Source: Nostoc sp. MG11 (GTDB taxonomy: Bacteria > Cyanobacteriota > Cyanobacteriia > Cyanobacteriales > Nostocaceae). Taken from it: a stretch of 64,000 nt of DNA. The translations under genes were made by a program, and so were the position numbers. Location of the stretch: contig NZ_JACXXN010000032.1 of assembly GCF_014904695.1 (NCBI RefSeq), positions 1 through 64,000 of the forward strand. Reading direction: 5' to 3'. Under the pieces are notes generated by a model, which was given only the letters and a program-made list of their open reading frames with translations, did not search any database and had not been told where the DNA came from. This document shows, in pieces, positions 9,076-18,637 of the stretch; the stretch's first letter is position 1, and each line of letters opens with the position of its first letter.

Positions 9076-9991
9076 TATTCGGTTTCACAACTTTGGCAAT
9101 TCCAAAGGCGACAGCAAAGCAAACCGCAGCTCCCACAAGTCCAGCAATACTAGTGCCAATAGGCCCCAAACCTTCAATACCATAGTCAGCTAGTGGTGTC
9201 GGCACAGTTACCCGCATTTGCTCAGCTAAGTCGATGAAGCCTAAATTCTCTGCAACTCTCTCTAAACCATCAGGCCATGCTGAGGCAAACAGTGACAGCA
9301 CACCTGCAATCAGAAAAATGCTGACAATGGGCACTGACCATCCGCGAAACTCTTGCTGTTCTCCTGGTAGCAAATCTGGTCGTGCTGTGGATAGGTAAGT
9401 TAGCACACCCCCAGTAATCAACCCTTCGCCAATGCCAATTAGAATATGCACACCAGTCATTGCTGGTAAAACTATGGCTACGGGTGCAGTTCCAGATAGA
9501 ACTAACTCAATGGCACAAGCTAAAGCTGCTGCCACTACACTCACACCAGCTGCTATACCAGCAGCCAAGGGTAAACGTCCTTTAGAACCCCCAAACAGCC
9601 GTTGTAAAGTTTGAGTTAATCCCCAGCCAACCCAAACACCAATTACTGCCATGTTTAAAATATTCGCCCCTAAAGCTGTAATCCCACCATCGGCAAACAG
9701 CACAGCTTGAATAATTAAAACCGTAGCAATACATAACGTCCCCGCCCAAGGACTGCCCAAAACGATCGCGGCTAAAGTTCCTCCTAATAAATGACCACTA
9801 GTACCTCCTGCTACAGGAAAATTGATCATCTGAGCGGCAAAAATAAAGGCAGTGGTTAGACCCAGTATGGGAGCACGACGGACACCAAAGGCCTGTTGCG
9901 ATCGCCCAAAAGAAATGAAAAGCGCTGCCGCACTCAACAAACCAGTAGCCGCTGCCACTGGTGGAGAAACAAACCCATCAGGTATATGCAT
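9068..9991 (-). CDS. CbiM-PDGLE fusion, Ni/Co substrate-binding subunit (NikMN type)
   Basis: A 307-residue integral membrane protein. The N-terminus MHIPDGFVSP is the metal-binding segment of the CbiM/NikM family, in which the amino-terminal Met-His region coordinates the ion. Residues 1-210 are the CbiM core, including the NFPVAGGTSGHLLGG motif. Residues about 220-307 form a PDGLE-type domain (ASAWPDGLERVAENLGF) with two further helices, replacing a separate NikN/CbiN protein. This architecture is typical of NikMN-type ECF systems, so nickel is the more likely substrate, but cobalt cannot be excluded. It is the first gene of a three-gene operon. Confidence 0.9.
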   Translation of the reverse strand: MHIPDGFVSPPVAAATGLLSAAALFISFGRSQQAFGVRRAPILGLTTAFIFAAQMINFPVAGGTSGHLLGGTLAAIVLGSPWAGTLCIATVLIIQAVLFADGGITALGANILNMAVIGVWVGWGLTQTLQRLFGGSKGRLPLAAGIAAGVSVVAAALACAIELVLSGTAPVAIVLPAMTGVHILIGIGEGLITGGVLTYLSTARPDLLPGEQQEFRGWSVPIVSIFLIAGVLSLFASAWPDGLERVAENLGFIDLAEQMRVTVPTPLADYGIEGLGPIGTSIAGLVGAAVCFAVAFGIAKVVKPNNA

Positions 9992-10423
9992 AATTCGTCA
10001 CGTATTTAATATGTTTATTTAGGCAAAATAATACCAATTCTCTGTAAACTTGCACTTCATGATTACTCTTCCATCTTGGCGTACTTGGCGTACTTGGCGG
10101 TTCGTTAAATAAATATTAAGTACATCCTCATAGCAAATTGGTCTAAGTAATATAACTACGGTATCAAATTAATAACAAACAAGATTTTACCTCCTTTTGC
10201 AATGCCCTACTGGGGGATTTCTATAGTGTTACTTAAGATAGATAGACAATAAAATCTGCGTCAAATAAGATATTTGTCTTTTTTAAAATAAATTTTTATT
10301 CATCATATTTTTTGATTGAGCATTCAGCGCTAGAAAATTCAAAAAATAAAAAAAATTGATATTTCAGTAATTACTTTAAAATTTGCCTACACTTAATTAA
10401 ATTGAGTATTTTGGACTTTCGAC
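9992..10423. other. AT-rich intergenic region between two ECF operons
   Basis: This 432-bp region carries the upstream sequence of the NikMN-type operon. It contains a short perfect tandem repeat, TTGGCGTACTTGGCGTACTTGG, at about 10077-10098 and long A/T runs near 10260-10400. I see no riboswitch and no small gene. The promoter of the first ECF set should lie here, but no clear -35/-10 pair stands out. Confidence 0.35.
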
Positions 10424-11254
10424 TCAAAAGTAACGGAACAGACTCAATATTCTCTGCCGCAACCGTTCTAAAACTGGCCCTTCTTCAGCTACTCCTTCAG
10501 TAAATAACATCTCATATATCAACGGTACTCCTAGCTGTAAATCTTCAAGAACACCACGTTGAGTAAAAACATCCTGCGGTTTCCCCTCAATCACAAGTTG
10601 TCCCCGATCCATAACCAAAACCCAGTCTGCCCAGCGATAAACTAAATCAAGGTCATGGGTTGCCATTAATATTGTTGTGCCAGCTGCATGAATATTTTTC
10701 AAGGTTGCCATTAAGTTACGAGTATGTAACCTATCTAAATACGCCGTTGGTTCATCTAGTAATAGCAGTTGCGGTCTTAGCACCATCACATCAGCTATAG
10801 AGACTCGCTTTTTTTGTCCTAAGCTGAGATGATGTACAGGTCTTTCTGCTAGTTCAGTCAGTCCAAATTCAACTAAGGCTTGCTCAACTCGCTGCTTAAT
10901 TTCTCCTGTAGGCAATCCTAAATTACACAAGCCATAAGAAATATCTTCTTCAACAGTAGAGGCTACTAATTGTTGCTCTGGATCTTGAAAAACTAGCCCG
11001 ACTTGTTGACGTAATTTCATCAAAGATTGACGGTCGTATTGTAGAGGCTTATCTTGCCATCTCACACTACCTTTATGTGGTTTATATAGACCATTAGCTA
11101 ATAAAAAAAGTGTGGTTTTACCACAACCATTTTGACCGATTAATGCACATCTTTTATTAGCAGGAATTTTCAGAGTTAAACCATTCAACGCTGATTGCTT
11201 TGCACCGGGATAAGTGTAATGTACCTGCTCAAATGCGAGTAAAGATTGCTGCAT
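10424..11254 (-). CDS. cbiO: Cobalt ECF transporter ATPase CbiO
   Basis: A 276-residue ABC ATPase, last gene of the cobalt-type operon. Walker A is GQNGCGKTT (about residues 38-46), the Q-loop region is FQDPEQQLVASTVEEDI, the signature is HHLSLGQKKRVSIADV, and Walker B is LLLLDEPTAYLD. The signature reads LSLGQ in place of LSGGQ, a known variant in CbiO proteins. The start overlaps the CbiQ gene by 26 bp. A C-terminal extension of about 35 residues follows the switch region. Confidence 0.9.
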   Translation of the reverse strand: MQQSLLAFEQVHYTYPGAKQSALNGLTLKIPANKRCALIGQNGCGKTTLFLLANGLYKPHKGSVRWQDKPLQYDRQSLMKLRQQVGLVFQDPEQQLVASTVEEDISYGLCNLGLPTGEIKQRVEQALVEFGLTELAERPVHHLSLGQKKRVSIADVMVLRPQLLLLDEPTAYLDRLHTRNLMATLKNIHAAGTTILMATHDLDLVYRWADWVLVMDRGQLVIEGKPQDVFTQRGVLEDLQLGVPLIYEMLFTEGVAEEGPVLERLRQRILSLFRYF

Positions 11255-12038
11255 TATACCAATCCACTGCTATTAATACTGCACATCCGATAATTGCTTC
11301 TATTGCATACCGCTTGGATAAATGATAGCGATGAGGATGCCAAACCTGAAATTCTCCATTAAAGCCTCGTGATGCCAAACTCAAGGAGACTTGACGGTAG
11401 TTTTCTAGAGTGCGCTTGAGTAACTGACTAATTAATAGAGCTAGACTTTTCATCGCAATATTAAAAGTGCGGTAGCCACCACGAGCTTGTTGAGCAGTCC
11501 ACAACTCTGCGGCTGTATTTAATAGAACGAAAATAAAACGGTACATCAGTAATAACAGGTCTGTTAAAAGTACAGGTAAACCGACGCGACGTAGAATTTG
11601 TAGAAGTTCGGTAAAGGGGATAGTTAGTATGATGAAGTATAAGCAAGAAAGAGAAGCGATCGCTCGTGTTAAAATTGTCAATCCCTGTTCAATTCCGTGA
11701 ACGCTGATATATACATAATAAGAACCTACAGTCAGCCCAATTACTGAGTCTTGTTGTACTAAATGCAGATGAGCAATATCTATGCCATTAATTATTAAAG
11801 CTGGTAAACTTGTTAACCAGAAAAGAGTAGCAATGTAGACTAATTTTAGATAAGTTTTAGCAGGAATTCCTGCATAGATGATTGTCCAAGTACTAATCCA
11901 GATTGCAATCAAAATTTGAGCTAGAGGATGAGTAAAAGCAGTGATGATTAGCAGAGCGATCGCAAAGAGCAATTTCTGCTCAGGCGCTAACCACCGCAAC
12001 CGATTAGTATAAGCTAGCGTATCTATTTGCAGAGTCAT
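11229..12038 (-). CDS. cbiQ: Cobalt ECF transporter membrane subunit CbiQ
   Basis: A 269-residue membrane protein with about six hydrophobic helices. The coupling motifs QQARGGYRTF (about 184-193) and LSLASRGFNGEF (about 220-231) carry the Ala-Arg-Gly and Ser-Arg-Gly signatures of T components. It overlaps CbiN by 4 bp (ATGA-type stop/start) and CbiO by 26 bp, so the whole operon is translationally coupled. It works with CbiM, CbiN and CbiO in Co2+ uptake, probably for cobalamin synthesis. Confidence 0.9.
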   Translation of the reverse strand: MTLQIDTLAYTNRLRWLAPEQKLLFAIALLIITAFTHPLAQILIAIWISTWTIIYAGIPAKTYLKLVYIATLFWLTSLPALIINGIDIAHLHLVQQDSVIGLTVGSYYVYISVHGIEQGLTILTRAIASLSCLYFIILTIPFTELLQILRRVGLPVLLTDLLLLMYRFIFVLLNTAAELWTAQQARGGYRTFNIAMKSLALLISQLLKRTLENYRQVSLSLASRGFNGEFQVWHPHRYHLSKRYAIEAIIGCAVLIAVDWYNAAIFTRI

Positions 12039-12337
12039 TCCTTCTTCCTTTGCTGCTGGGAACGCCCCTTGTATAATCCAATCACATAACCAATAACTCC
12101 AGCACCTAAAGCAGCTTGAGAGGTAAATAATAAACTTTCCACTTCACCACTAGGTGGTTCAAACAGTGGCTTAAACCAGGGTTGATATCCGGGTTGTACT
12201 TCACTAATTGCTTTTTCAGCTTCGCCATCCGAACCAGTAAATTCTGCCCCACGCACAAATATTAAGGGCACGACTGCTAAAGTTATCACTGCCAATACCA
12301 ATAGCCAGTTACTCAATCCCTTTTTAGACTGATTCAT
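12035..12337 (-). CDS. cbiN: Cobalt transporter accessory subunit CbiN
   Basis: A 100-residue protein with two transmembrane helices (about 10-28 and 70-88) and a periplasmic loop containing [15 protein letters not shown] and [15 protein letters not shown]. Both are typical CbiN signatures. CbiN transiently contacts CbiM and helps load Co2+. Its presence, with a separate CbiM, marks the operon as a cobalt rather than a nickel system. It overlaps cbiM by 14 bp and cbiQ by 4 bp. Confidence 0.9.
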   Translation of the reverse strand: MNQSKKGLSNWLLVLAVITLAVVPLIFVRGAEFTGSDGEAEKAISEVQPGYQPWFKPLFEPPSGEVESLLFTSQAALGAGVIGYVIGLYKGRSQQQRKKE

Positions 12338-13109
12338 TGTGTTGAGGTTCCCGTTTGATTAATTTCAAAAGTTCCAATTCTTGAGGAGTGTAGGATTGTA
12401 GCCAGTTCCACACCAGCACAGTCAGCAAACCTTCACTAATTGCTAGAGGGATTTGGGTAATTGCAAAAATCCCAGCAAACTTGATAAATGAAGCAATAAA
12501 CCCACCTACAGGCGAAGGGAAAGCCAAGGCGAGTTGCACCGAAGTAATGAGGTAAGTAAGTAAATCTGCTAAAGCGGCTGCTAAAAATATGGCGATTTTT
12601 TGCTTACCAGTTAGTCTCATCATCAGATGATATATCCAGTAAGCGGCAAATGGCCCAGCGATCGCCATCGAAAAAGCATTTGCCCCTAATGTTGTCAAAC
12701 CACCATGCGCTAGAAGCAAGGCTTGAAACAGCAGAACTAAACTACCTAGCACCGACATCGCTAAAGGACCAAATAGGACTGCGCCTAATCCTGTACCTGT
12801 GGGATGAGAGCAACTACCTGTGACTGAAGGCAGTTTTAACGCCGACAACACAAAAGTAAAAGCTCCCGCCAAAGCCAAGAGTAATTTTAGTTCTGGATTG
12901 GTCTGGGTAATGCGAGTTAGCGATCGCAATCCTAAAACAAAAAATGGTAATGCCACTACCCACCAAAAAAGCGCCCAACTTCCCGGTAAATAGCCTTCCA
13001 TAATGTGCATTGCATAAGCTGGTGCAGATGCTCCAACGATCAGATAAAAGCTTAGAAGCCCTATTAGAATTAGCGATACGCTTTTTGACTTGAGAACAAT
13101 TCTTGACAC
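12324..13109 (-). CDS. cbiM: Cobalt transporter substrate-binding subunit CbiM
   Basis: This 261-residue protein has a cleavable-looking N-terminal signal ending in APAYA, directly before [10 protein letters not shown], which would become the mature N-terminus. That segment donates the metal ligands in characterised CbiM/NikM proteins. The motif [15 protein letters not shown] (about 105-119) is a CbiM hallmark with the conserved His of the metal site. About six further helices follow. It is the first gene of the cbiMNQO operon, which starts opposite the multicopper oxidase gene. Confidence 0.92.
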   Translation of the reverse strand: MSRIVLKSKSVSLILIGLLSFYLIVGASAPAYAMHIMEGYLPGSWALFWWVVALPFFVLGLRSLTRITQTNPELKLLLALAGAFTFVLSALKLPSVTGSCSHPTGTGLGAVLFGPLAMSVLGSLVLLFQALLLAHGGLTTLGANAFSMAIAGPFAAYWIYHLMMRLTGKQKIAIFLAAALADLLTYLITSVQLALAFPSPVGGFIASFIKFAGIFAITQIPLAISEGLLTVLVWNWLQSYTPQELELLKLIKREPQHNESV

Positions 13110-13259
13110 GCTTTATACCTTGCAGATGCATTTCAAAGACTTAGTTTAAATCGGTGGACGCCCTAACAAACAATTCAAAATTAAAAATTAAAAATTAATG
13201 TCTTGCTTTCGTCCAGATCCGAGGTTGTCATACTCCTTAAGTAGCGGGTTTGAAGTATT

Positions 13260-13274
13260 TGAGAATGATTGACA
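13260..13274. promoter_or_regulatory. Candidate Zur/Fur-family operator
   Basis: TGAGAATGATTGACA matches the Zur-type consensus TGATAATNATTATCA at 11 of 14 defined positions. It overlaps the -35 element of the oxidase promoter and lies 150 bp upstream of cbiM. The match is imperfect on the right half, so the regulator identity is inference. Confidence 0.35.
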
Positions 13275-13295
13275 ATAGTTCTGGCTCCTTATAAT
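13269..13295 (+). promoter_or_regulatory. Promoter of multicopper oxidase gene
   Basis: A perfect -35 box TTGACA (13269-13274) and a perfect -10 box TATAAT (13290-13295) are separated by 15 bp, slightly short. A TAATAT three bases further right would restore 18 bp. It lies about 60 bp before the oxidase start codon. Confidence 0.55.
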
Positions 13296-13355
13296 ATACA
13301 CAGAGGTAATTGCAAATATTTTGCAACTTTTTTGCACTAACCGTAATTGCATGTT

Positions 13356-14372
13356 ATGCCCAACAACTTCGCTCTAGGTAAGGAAAAACTTTGGAGCCGC
13401 CGTCAATTACTGAAGCTGGGCTTAGCAAGCACTGGTATGATTGGTGCAGCTGCACTGTGGCAAGTGCTAAATAATTCACAAAGTAAGTCAATAGTCAAAG
13501 TACCGCCAATGGACATGAGCATATCAGAAGGCGTTGCAAGCCCCATGACGATGCTAAGAAATTTTGATTATGGGACACTTAAACAAGAAAACGGGCGCAC
13601 CATCCGAGAATTTGAATTAATTGCTGGTACTTCGATAATTAAACTTAATAGTGCTGTATCTTACAATATCTGGGATTTAAACGGTCGCATACCAGGGCCA
13701 ACGCTACGGGCAAAACAAGGCGATCGCGTACGAATATTGTTTCTTAATCGGGCAGGACATTCTCACTCTCTACATTTTCACGGCGTTCATCCAGCCGAAA
13801 TGGACGGTGTTCGCCCAGTCAGCAACAACAAGGCCACAATTTACGAATTTGATGCCGAACCCTACGGCGTTCACTTGTACCACTGCCATATTGAACCAGT
13901 CACCCGTCACATTGCCAAGGGGCTGTACGGAATGTTTATCATCGATCCACCGACTCCCCGTCCCCCAGCTGATGAGATAGTACTAGTCATGGCTGGTTAT
14001 GACGTGAATGATGATAGCCATAATGATTATTATGCCTTCAACGGTCTGCCGCATTACTACATGAATCATCCTGTTCGGATTTATCAAGGTCAGTTGATTC
14101 GGCTGTATGTCCTCAACATCATTGAATATGATCCAGCAGTAACGTTTCATTTGCACGCCAACTTCTTTGATGTTTATCGCTATGGGATGAGCATGACTGC
14201 TAGCGAAAAAACTGATGTAATTACGATGGGTATAGCTGAGAGACACATCTTAGAATTTGCTTTTCGCTATCCGGGTAAGTATATGTTTCATCCTCACCAA
14301 GATGCGATCGCTGAAAACGGTTGCATGGGCCAATTTGAAGTAGTTGCTAACAACAACTCTAAAAATTCTTAG
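13356..14372 (+). CDS. Tat-exported multicopper oxidase
   Basis: A 338-residue protein starting at the ATG at 13356 (an upstream in-frame TTG at 13347 is less likely). A twin-arginine signal, [14 protein letters not shown], occupies residues about 13-30. All four copper-ligand His motifs are present: HSLHFHGVH and LYHCHIEP in the first cupredoxin domain, [10 protein letters not shown] and [20 protein letters not shown] in the second. The domain count and length suggest a two-domain or short multicopper oxidase (laccase or nitrite-reductase-like architecture). Export by Tat implies cofactor loading in the cytoplasm. It could oxidise Fe(II), Mn(II), Cu(I) or phenols. Divergent from cbiM. Confidence 0.88.
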   Translation: MPNNFALGKEKLWSRRQLLKLGLASTGMIGAAALWQVLNNSQSKSIVKVPPMDMSISEGVASPMTMLRNFDYGTLKQENGRTIREFELIAGTSIIKLNSAVSYNIWDLNGRIPGPTLRAKQGDRVRILFLNRAGHSHSLHFHGVHPAEMDGVRPVSNNKATIYEFDAEPYGVHLYHCHIEPVTRHIAKGLYGMFIIDPPTPRPPADEIVLVMAGYDVNDDSHNDYYAFNGLPHYYMNHPVRIYQGQLIRLYVLNIIEYDPAVTFHLHANFFDVYRYGMSMTASEKTDVITMGIAERHILEFAFRYPGKYMFHPHQDAIAENGCMGQFEVVANNNSKNS

Positions 14373-15931
14373 CATCCATCCCACTCAGATTTTGCAGTCG
14401 TTATCTTGCTTTGATACTGGATCTGAGTGCATTTCATTTGCGATTCCAAAATCTCAATCTTTTGTAAAAGCGACACTCCCCACACTATAGAAATCACAAG
14501 CTTGATAGTCATGCCAAGAAGCAGGAGTGCCACTATTCTTGTATATTTTTTCTGTTGAGCCAGCCTTTTTTGCTGTTCTGCAAGTCGTGCTTCAACTTCT
14601 TTAGCACGTTCGGACTCCAATGCTTGCTGCATTTCTCGCCGATCTAATTCTTCACTAGCAGCTAAAAATTGATAATCTAAGTTGTTTAAGCTTTTGCCAT
14701 TGGCCCAAGTTTGGGCATCAATCAAGGCTTGTCCACGCAATAGACGAGATTCATCCTTCTGCTTTGAGGCTACCCATGCATTGAAAGTTTGGTAGTAGGG
14801 GCGCAAGTAAGCTAATTTTTTTTCAACCCATTCTTGATTAAAAACTTCTTGATAAATTCGGTTTTTGACTTTTAGAAAACCTTGCTTTTTAATCACTAAG
14901 CCAGATAGCAATAGTTCTACTTGTTCTCGACTATCGTCAACTGGCACTTCAAATCCTTGGAGGATTTGTTGATAAGTTCCCAACGATCGAGCGGTAGATT
15001 GTTCATTTCTAAGGATGCGATCGCGAATTGTCCGCAAATGCTCTGGTTCATCTTGTGATTCCCACTTGTCTATCATGCGCGATCGCACCACATTTTCTAT
15101 CCAAAATGCTTCCGTACCAGGGGGAATTGTTAGCTTTCTGCTCGCATCAGCTTCAGATAAACTTACAAGCAGCCGACACAGCTTTTGCGTAAGAAATGGT
15201 TGTCCTTGTGTCCAAGCCAATATTTCTTTCAAAACTTTTTGGGGATGAACGGCAATCATCCCCAATCCTTTGGCTAGTGGTTCAGCTTCTTCAAACGTGA
15301 AACCATCTACTTCTATAGCTTTACCAATATTAAACGGGGTAGTATGATTTTGATATAAAATTAAGTCTGATGGTGTAGCAACGCCTAAAATTACAAATGT
15401 TATTCGATGATATTCTGGAGCGATCGCTCGTTGATTATAAAAGAATCTAATCAAGCTAAAAAAGTCATCGATAGAAAAATCAAGGTTAAGAATACTATCA
15501 ATTTCATCAATAAAAATGAATAGTCTTTCGTTGGGAAACTGAGCTAAAAGTATTTCCGAAATAAATCGACTAACTTTCTGAATTAAAGAAATATCATTTT
15601 GTTCCTGCCACCAAGATTTTAAATTAACTTTTCTTAGCAGTTTAAAACTCAACCATAAATCGCTTACAATTCCTTTGTACCATTGCTCTGGAGTTATATT
15701 TTCACAACCAATATTAGTCATATCAACTATGGCACATTTAAAGCCTTCTTGTTGCAAGCGATGCTTTGTTTTTACCATCAGAGAGGATTTGCCCATTTGC
15801 CTACAACTGAGGATATAGCAAAATTCACCTTGCTTTAAAGCTTCGTAGAGTTCCACATCTGCACGTCGCTCAACATAGCTAGGAGCATCACTAGTGAGTG
15901 TGCCACCAACTTGATATCGATAATTATTCAT
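14369..15931 (-). CDS. AAA-like (AAA_35) ATPase with C-terminal membrane helix
   Basis: A 520-residue protein of the AAA_35 group that is expanded in cyanobacteria. The N-terminus [20 protein letters not shown] is the group signature. Walker A is CRQMGKSSL (about 43-51) and Walker B is [12 protein letters not shown] (about 140). A winged-helix-like segment lies around residues 290-370, a Glu/Gln/Arg-rich coiled coil at about 425-455, and a single transmembrane helix ([19 protein letters not shown]) near 462-482, with a short C-terminal tail. The WD40 or TPR effector often attached to such proteins is absent. It overlaps the end of the convergent oxidase gene by 4 bp. Likely a signalling or conflict-related ATPase; its partner is unknown. 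Confidence 0.75.
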   Translation of the reverse strand: MNNYRYQVGGTLTSDAPSYVERRADVELYEALKQGEFCYILSCRQMGKSSLMVKTKHRLQQEGFKCAIVDMTNIGCENITPEQWYKGIVSDLWLSFKLLRKVNLKSWWQEQNDISLIQKVSRFISEILLAQFPNERLFIFIDEIDSILNLDFSIDDFFSLIRFFYNQRAIAPEYHRITFVILGVATPSDLILYQNHTTPFNIGKAIEVDGFTFEEAEPLAKGLGMIAVHPQKVLKEILAWTQGQPFLTQKLCRLLVSLSEADASRKLTIPPGTEAFWIENVVRSRMIDKWESQDEPEHLRTIRDRILRNEQSTARSLGTYQQILQGFEVPVDDSREQVELLLSGLVIKKQGFLKVKNRIYQEVFNQEWVEKKLAYLRPYYQTFNAWVASKQKDESRLLRGQALIDAQTWANGKSLNNLDYQFLAASEELDRREMQQALESERAKEVEARLAEQQKRLAQQKKYTRIVALLLLGMTIKLVISIVWGVSLLQKIEILESQMKCTQIQYQSKITTAKSEWDGC

Positions 15932-16176
15932 TTTGTTTTAAATTGAGAATTTGTACTTTGTATAAATACGAAAGATAGTATTTATTTAACAGCATTAATC
16001 AATATTAAACTTCTTGCAAAAATGCTAATAATTTAAAAAGGAAGTATACATAAACACAGAGACAAGTCTGAGCGCTAACTTTTGGTAATCAAAACTTCGA
16101 TTAAACACAGATAATTTGTCTATAGTTTTATTTGTATAACATCGACTTTTGCAAGAGGTTTATTTTTTGACAGGTG

Positions 16177-17607
16177 TTACAATCCCATCTGCTGGCTAAA
16201 ATAAAGACGATATAATTCACAGCTAGCGCAGGCTTGATTGCCATTTAGTTGAACCAAACCCATGCTTTCTAATTTATAAGCAGCGATCGCGTCTAACTCT
16301 ACTGTTACATTTGTTGCTATCACCTGTTGCATTGCTGAAATTAATTCTGGTTCTTCTTGAAGTAGAGCCAGCAGTTCTCTAAGATGCTGACTGTAAATAC
16401 CACCTGGTGTAGATGCAGTTTGTAATAACACCTCTAGCGTCATCTCTCCCTGAAATAGATAATAAAGTGCAAGGTTCACCAGATAGGGATGTCCTCCTAC
16501 CATTACTTGTAGAGGTGCAAGGCGTTTTTCCCCTTCCTCGTCTGCCCAATCCAGTCCGTAACACAACGCTAAATCCTGTACTTGCTTGAGCGTAAACGGT
16601 GGCAAGGTAACTGTTATCCCTACATTAAAAGGAGATTGATTGAGCTTGAGCGGAACATAAACTTCTGTTGTATGAACCACGACTAACCGCAGTTTTTGCC
16701 AAGTCTGATCCTGCTTTGCTTGTTCGTGCCAAAATCGCAACATTGGCAGGAAGTCTTGGGCAATATTAGAATGTTCAAAAACCCGATGGAGTTCATTCAA
16801 AGCCAAAACTACAGGGCTACTATCAATGTACTGTAATAGATACGCCTCGAAATAAATTTTGCAGCTGACCTTGCTGCCCATTTCCATATCCCAAAAATCA
16901 TCCAAACTGGGAAAGAGATTCAACTGCTTGCTGACATAAGCACAGAACCAACGCAAAAATTTATCAAGCGAAGCAAAAACGTCTTCGTCAGCTTCCCGAA
17001 AGTCTAAATAGACAATTTGATAACCCTGCTCTTTCGCATGAGCAATCATCCGGTTAAGCAGCGAACTCTTCCCCATCTTCCCAGGTGCTTTGATCCGGAT
17101 TAAGCAACCAGGATGAAAAATCTCGTTACAAACAAGTTCTTCCAGTGGGGGGCGAGCGATGTAAAGAGGAGAATCCAGGGGTAAAGGGCCGCTGGGAAAA
17201 TCTATGTTGCTTACTGAAAGCAAGTCTGGAAAAACTTTTTCTAAGCTAGATTTTTTACAGAACTCCTGTTCCAGCGTTCTCTCCTGCTTAACTATCCCCT
17301 TTTGCAGGTATTTCCTCAAGACTATATGCAGATTTTTTTTCGTTACTCTCTTTCCAAGTGTGGCGGAAAGGTCTTGCCACAACTGAGAGCCAACCTCCTT
17401 TATGTAGTCGTTGCCATAGCCTGATGCCTGTGCCATTTCACTGTAAGTCTTGCCCAACCACGCTTGATGGAGCACAAATCGGTGAATAGAACCGAAAGGC
17501 TTATCTTGCAAAATTTTTTCTATACCTTGCAGAGGATCTTCCACGGTTATAAAAGTTAAATATCTAGTAGATTTACTTATGTGCTTTGGTCTAGTAATAA
17601 TATACAA
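16177..17607 (-). CDS. vMAP-type HTH plus AAA_35 ATPase
   Basis: A 476-residue protein. Residues about 20-110 form the helix-turn-helix domain found at the N-terminus of vWA-MoxR-associated proteins (LHQAWLGKTYSEMAQASG, GSQLWQDLSATLGKRV). Residues about 145-450 are an AAA_35 ATPase with Walker A APGKMGKSSLL, a Walker B region reading VVLALNELHRVF (Asn where Asp is usual, as in many AAA_35 proteins), and a winged-helix tail. It lies 245 bp upstream of a second AAA_35 gene on the same strand. Such proteins are thought to sense and relay a signal in multi-component conflict systems, but no MoxR or vWA gene is in this window. Confidence 0.75.
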   Translation of the reverse strand: MYIITRPKHISKSTRYLTFITVEDPLQGIEKILQDKPFGSIHRFVLHQAWLGKTYSEMAQASGYGNDYIKEVGSQLWQDLSATLGKRVTKKNLHIVLRKYLQKGIVKQERTLEQEFCKKSSLEKVFPDLLSVSNIDFPSGPLPLDSPLYIARPPLEELVCNEIFHPGCLIRIKAPGKMGKSSLLNRMIAHAKEQGYQIVYLDFREADEDVFASLDKFLRWFCAYVSKQLNLFPSLDDFWDMEMGSKVSCKIYFEAYLLQYIDSSPVVLALNELHRVFEHSNIAQDFLPMLRFWHEQAKQDQTWQKLRLVVVHTTEVYVPLKLNQSPFNVGITVTLPPFTLKQVQDLALCYGLDWADEEGEKRLAPLQVMVGGHPYLVNLALYYLFQGEMTLEVLLQTASTPGGIYSQHLRELLALLQEEPELISAMQQVIATNVTVELDAIAAYKLESMGLVQLNGNQACASCELYRLYFSQQMGL

Positions 17608-17840
17608 CCGAATAATTACTGTAAAACAGAAAAAATAAATTTGTATTAATACAATACATTCAAATTTGACTCTATACCCTGCGAGAAGCCAAGTTACAGC
17701 ATGACATTTTTGACTTATCAGACATCCTCTAACGCTCTTTGTATTGCTCTTGGGAAATTATCACATGAGGCTGTGATCAAGAATTAAACGCTTCTACTCC
17801 ATTATCTGCAAACGTAAAAAATTTTAGTGTGACATCTGAG

Positions 17841-17873
17841 GTGGGAAAAGTAGGTTTTAGTGGGAAAAGTAGG
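17841..17873 (+). promoter_or_regulatory. Paired direct repeat, orphan copy
   Basis: GTGGGAAAAGTAGG occurs twice without mismatch, at 17841-17854 and 17860-17873 (19-bp period). It is the same motif pair that precedes precursors 1 and 2, but no promoter is seen at the expected distance. Confidence 0.5.
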
Positions 17874-18168
17874 AAATATTCTCGGTAATCAAGTATTTTT
17901 ATTTAATTTCTGTACCTTGATAAGTAGTAGTTATTACTATAAAAACTTAGCGTATAAAGCCTTATTGCTTCCCATCAAGATGCGATCGCTATTAATCTTA
18001 TCTAAACTGTATTGCCCGTTGTAATCTTTAGCCAATAAATTTGGCAACGCACTTAAGTCATCACAACTTAAGAAGTATTGAGTATCTTTAGCGAACTTAA
18101 TACTACTATTATCACAGTTTTAATATGTACTCATAAAATATTTAAAATTTGTAGTTTGGAACTGTAGA

Positions 18169-18200
18169 GTAGGAAAAGTATGTTTAGTAGGAAAAGTAGG
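18169..18200 (+). promoter_or_regulatory. Paired direct repeat upstream of precursor 1
   Basis: GTAGGAAAAGTATG (18169-18182) and GTAGGAAAAGTAGG (18187-18200) form an 18-bp-period direct repeat. The second half-site starts 31 bp before the TTGACA box. This is the layout expected of an activator that binds as a head-to-tail dimer. Confidence 0.5.
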
Positions 18201-18217
18201 ATCTTTGGTATAAACTG

Positions 18218-18245
18218 TTGACAAGCTATTAAATAAACTGTTATC
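18218..18245 (+). promoter_or_regulatory. Promoter of precursor 1
   Basis: TTGACA at 18218-18223 is followed by a conserved AAGCTATTAAATAA.CTGTTAT block. The -10 region is probably TGTTAT or GTTATC, at 15-16 bp spacing. The block is nearly identical at 19009 in front of precursor 2. Confidence 0.5.
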
Positions 18246-18296
18246 CATGAATACATGTTCAGGTACAAAATGCATACGTAATTTCTGGAGAAACTT

Positions 18297-18488
18297 ATGA
18301 CTAACGAGAAGAATTTGACACAACTCAACAATCAAGAAGCTATTGTCGAGGAAATTAATGAAGAGGAATTAGAGGGAGTAGTGGGAGGATTTTTAGAGGA
18401 TTTACTTGGAAGTGTTGGCTTCATTCTTGATAATACCTTATTCGGACTTGCTAGTGGCATAGGAGGGGTTACTGCACCTCGTCAATAA
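18297..18488 (+). CDS. Double-glycine leader peptide precursor 1
   Basis: A 63-residue precursor. The leader (31 residues) is acidic and ends in EEINEEELEGVVGG, the Gly-Gly cleavage motif recognised by C39 peptidase ABC exporters. The core (32 residues, starting FLEDLLGSVGFILDN) is hydrophobic and Gly-rich, without Cys or Trp, and ends in VTAPRQ. That composition suits an unmodified, membrane-active bacteriocin-like peptide. The start has a CTGGAG ribosome site 7 nt upstream, identical to that of precursor 2. The exporter genes lie about 2.7 kb downstream on the same strand. The biological activity is unknown. Confidence 0.8.
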   Translation: MTNEKNLTQLNNQEAIVEEINEEELEGVVGGFLEDLLGSVGFILDNTLFGLASGIGGVTAPRQ

Positions 18489-18637
18489 TGCTCTAAAGTA
18501 ATTGAGCTACCGAACCCAACGAAATAAAGTGTAAGAGGTGTAATTTCTAAGACATGAAGTGAATTTGAGCGAACCAACTTCATAAAACAACTCAAGGTGT
18601 TTCTTGAGAGGTAAATAAACGCAAGAAACCAACTAGC

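Larger units (their letters stand above)
17608..18296. other. Upstream region of precursor 1 with paired direct repeats
   Basis: This 689-bp region holds two pairs of a GT(A/G)GGAAAAGTAGG direct repeat (17841 and 17860; 18169 and 18187) and the promoter of the first precursor peptide. I see no other gene. The first pair has no TTGACA behind it and may be the relic of a further precursor cassette. Confidence 0.45.

Noticed and set aside
13110-13346. Possible cobalamin riboswitch before cbiM
   Set aside because: No B12-box sequence was found on the minus strand in the 237 bp before cbiM, although one was expected for a cobalt operon.
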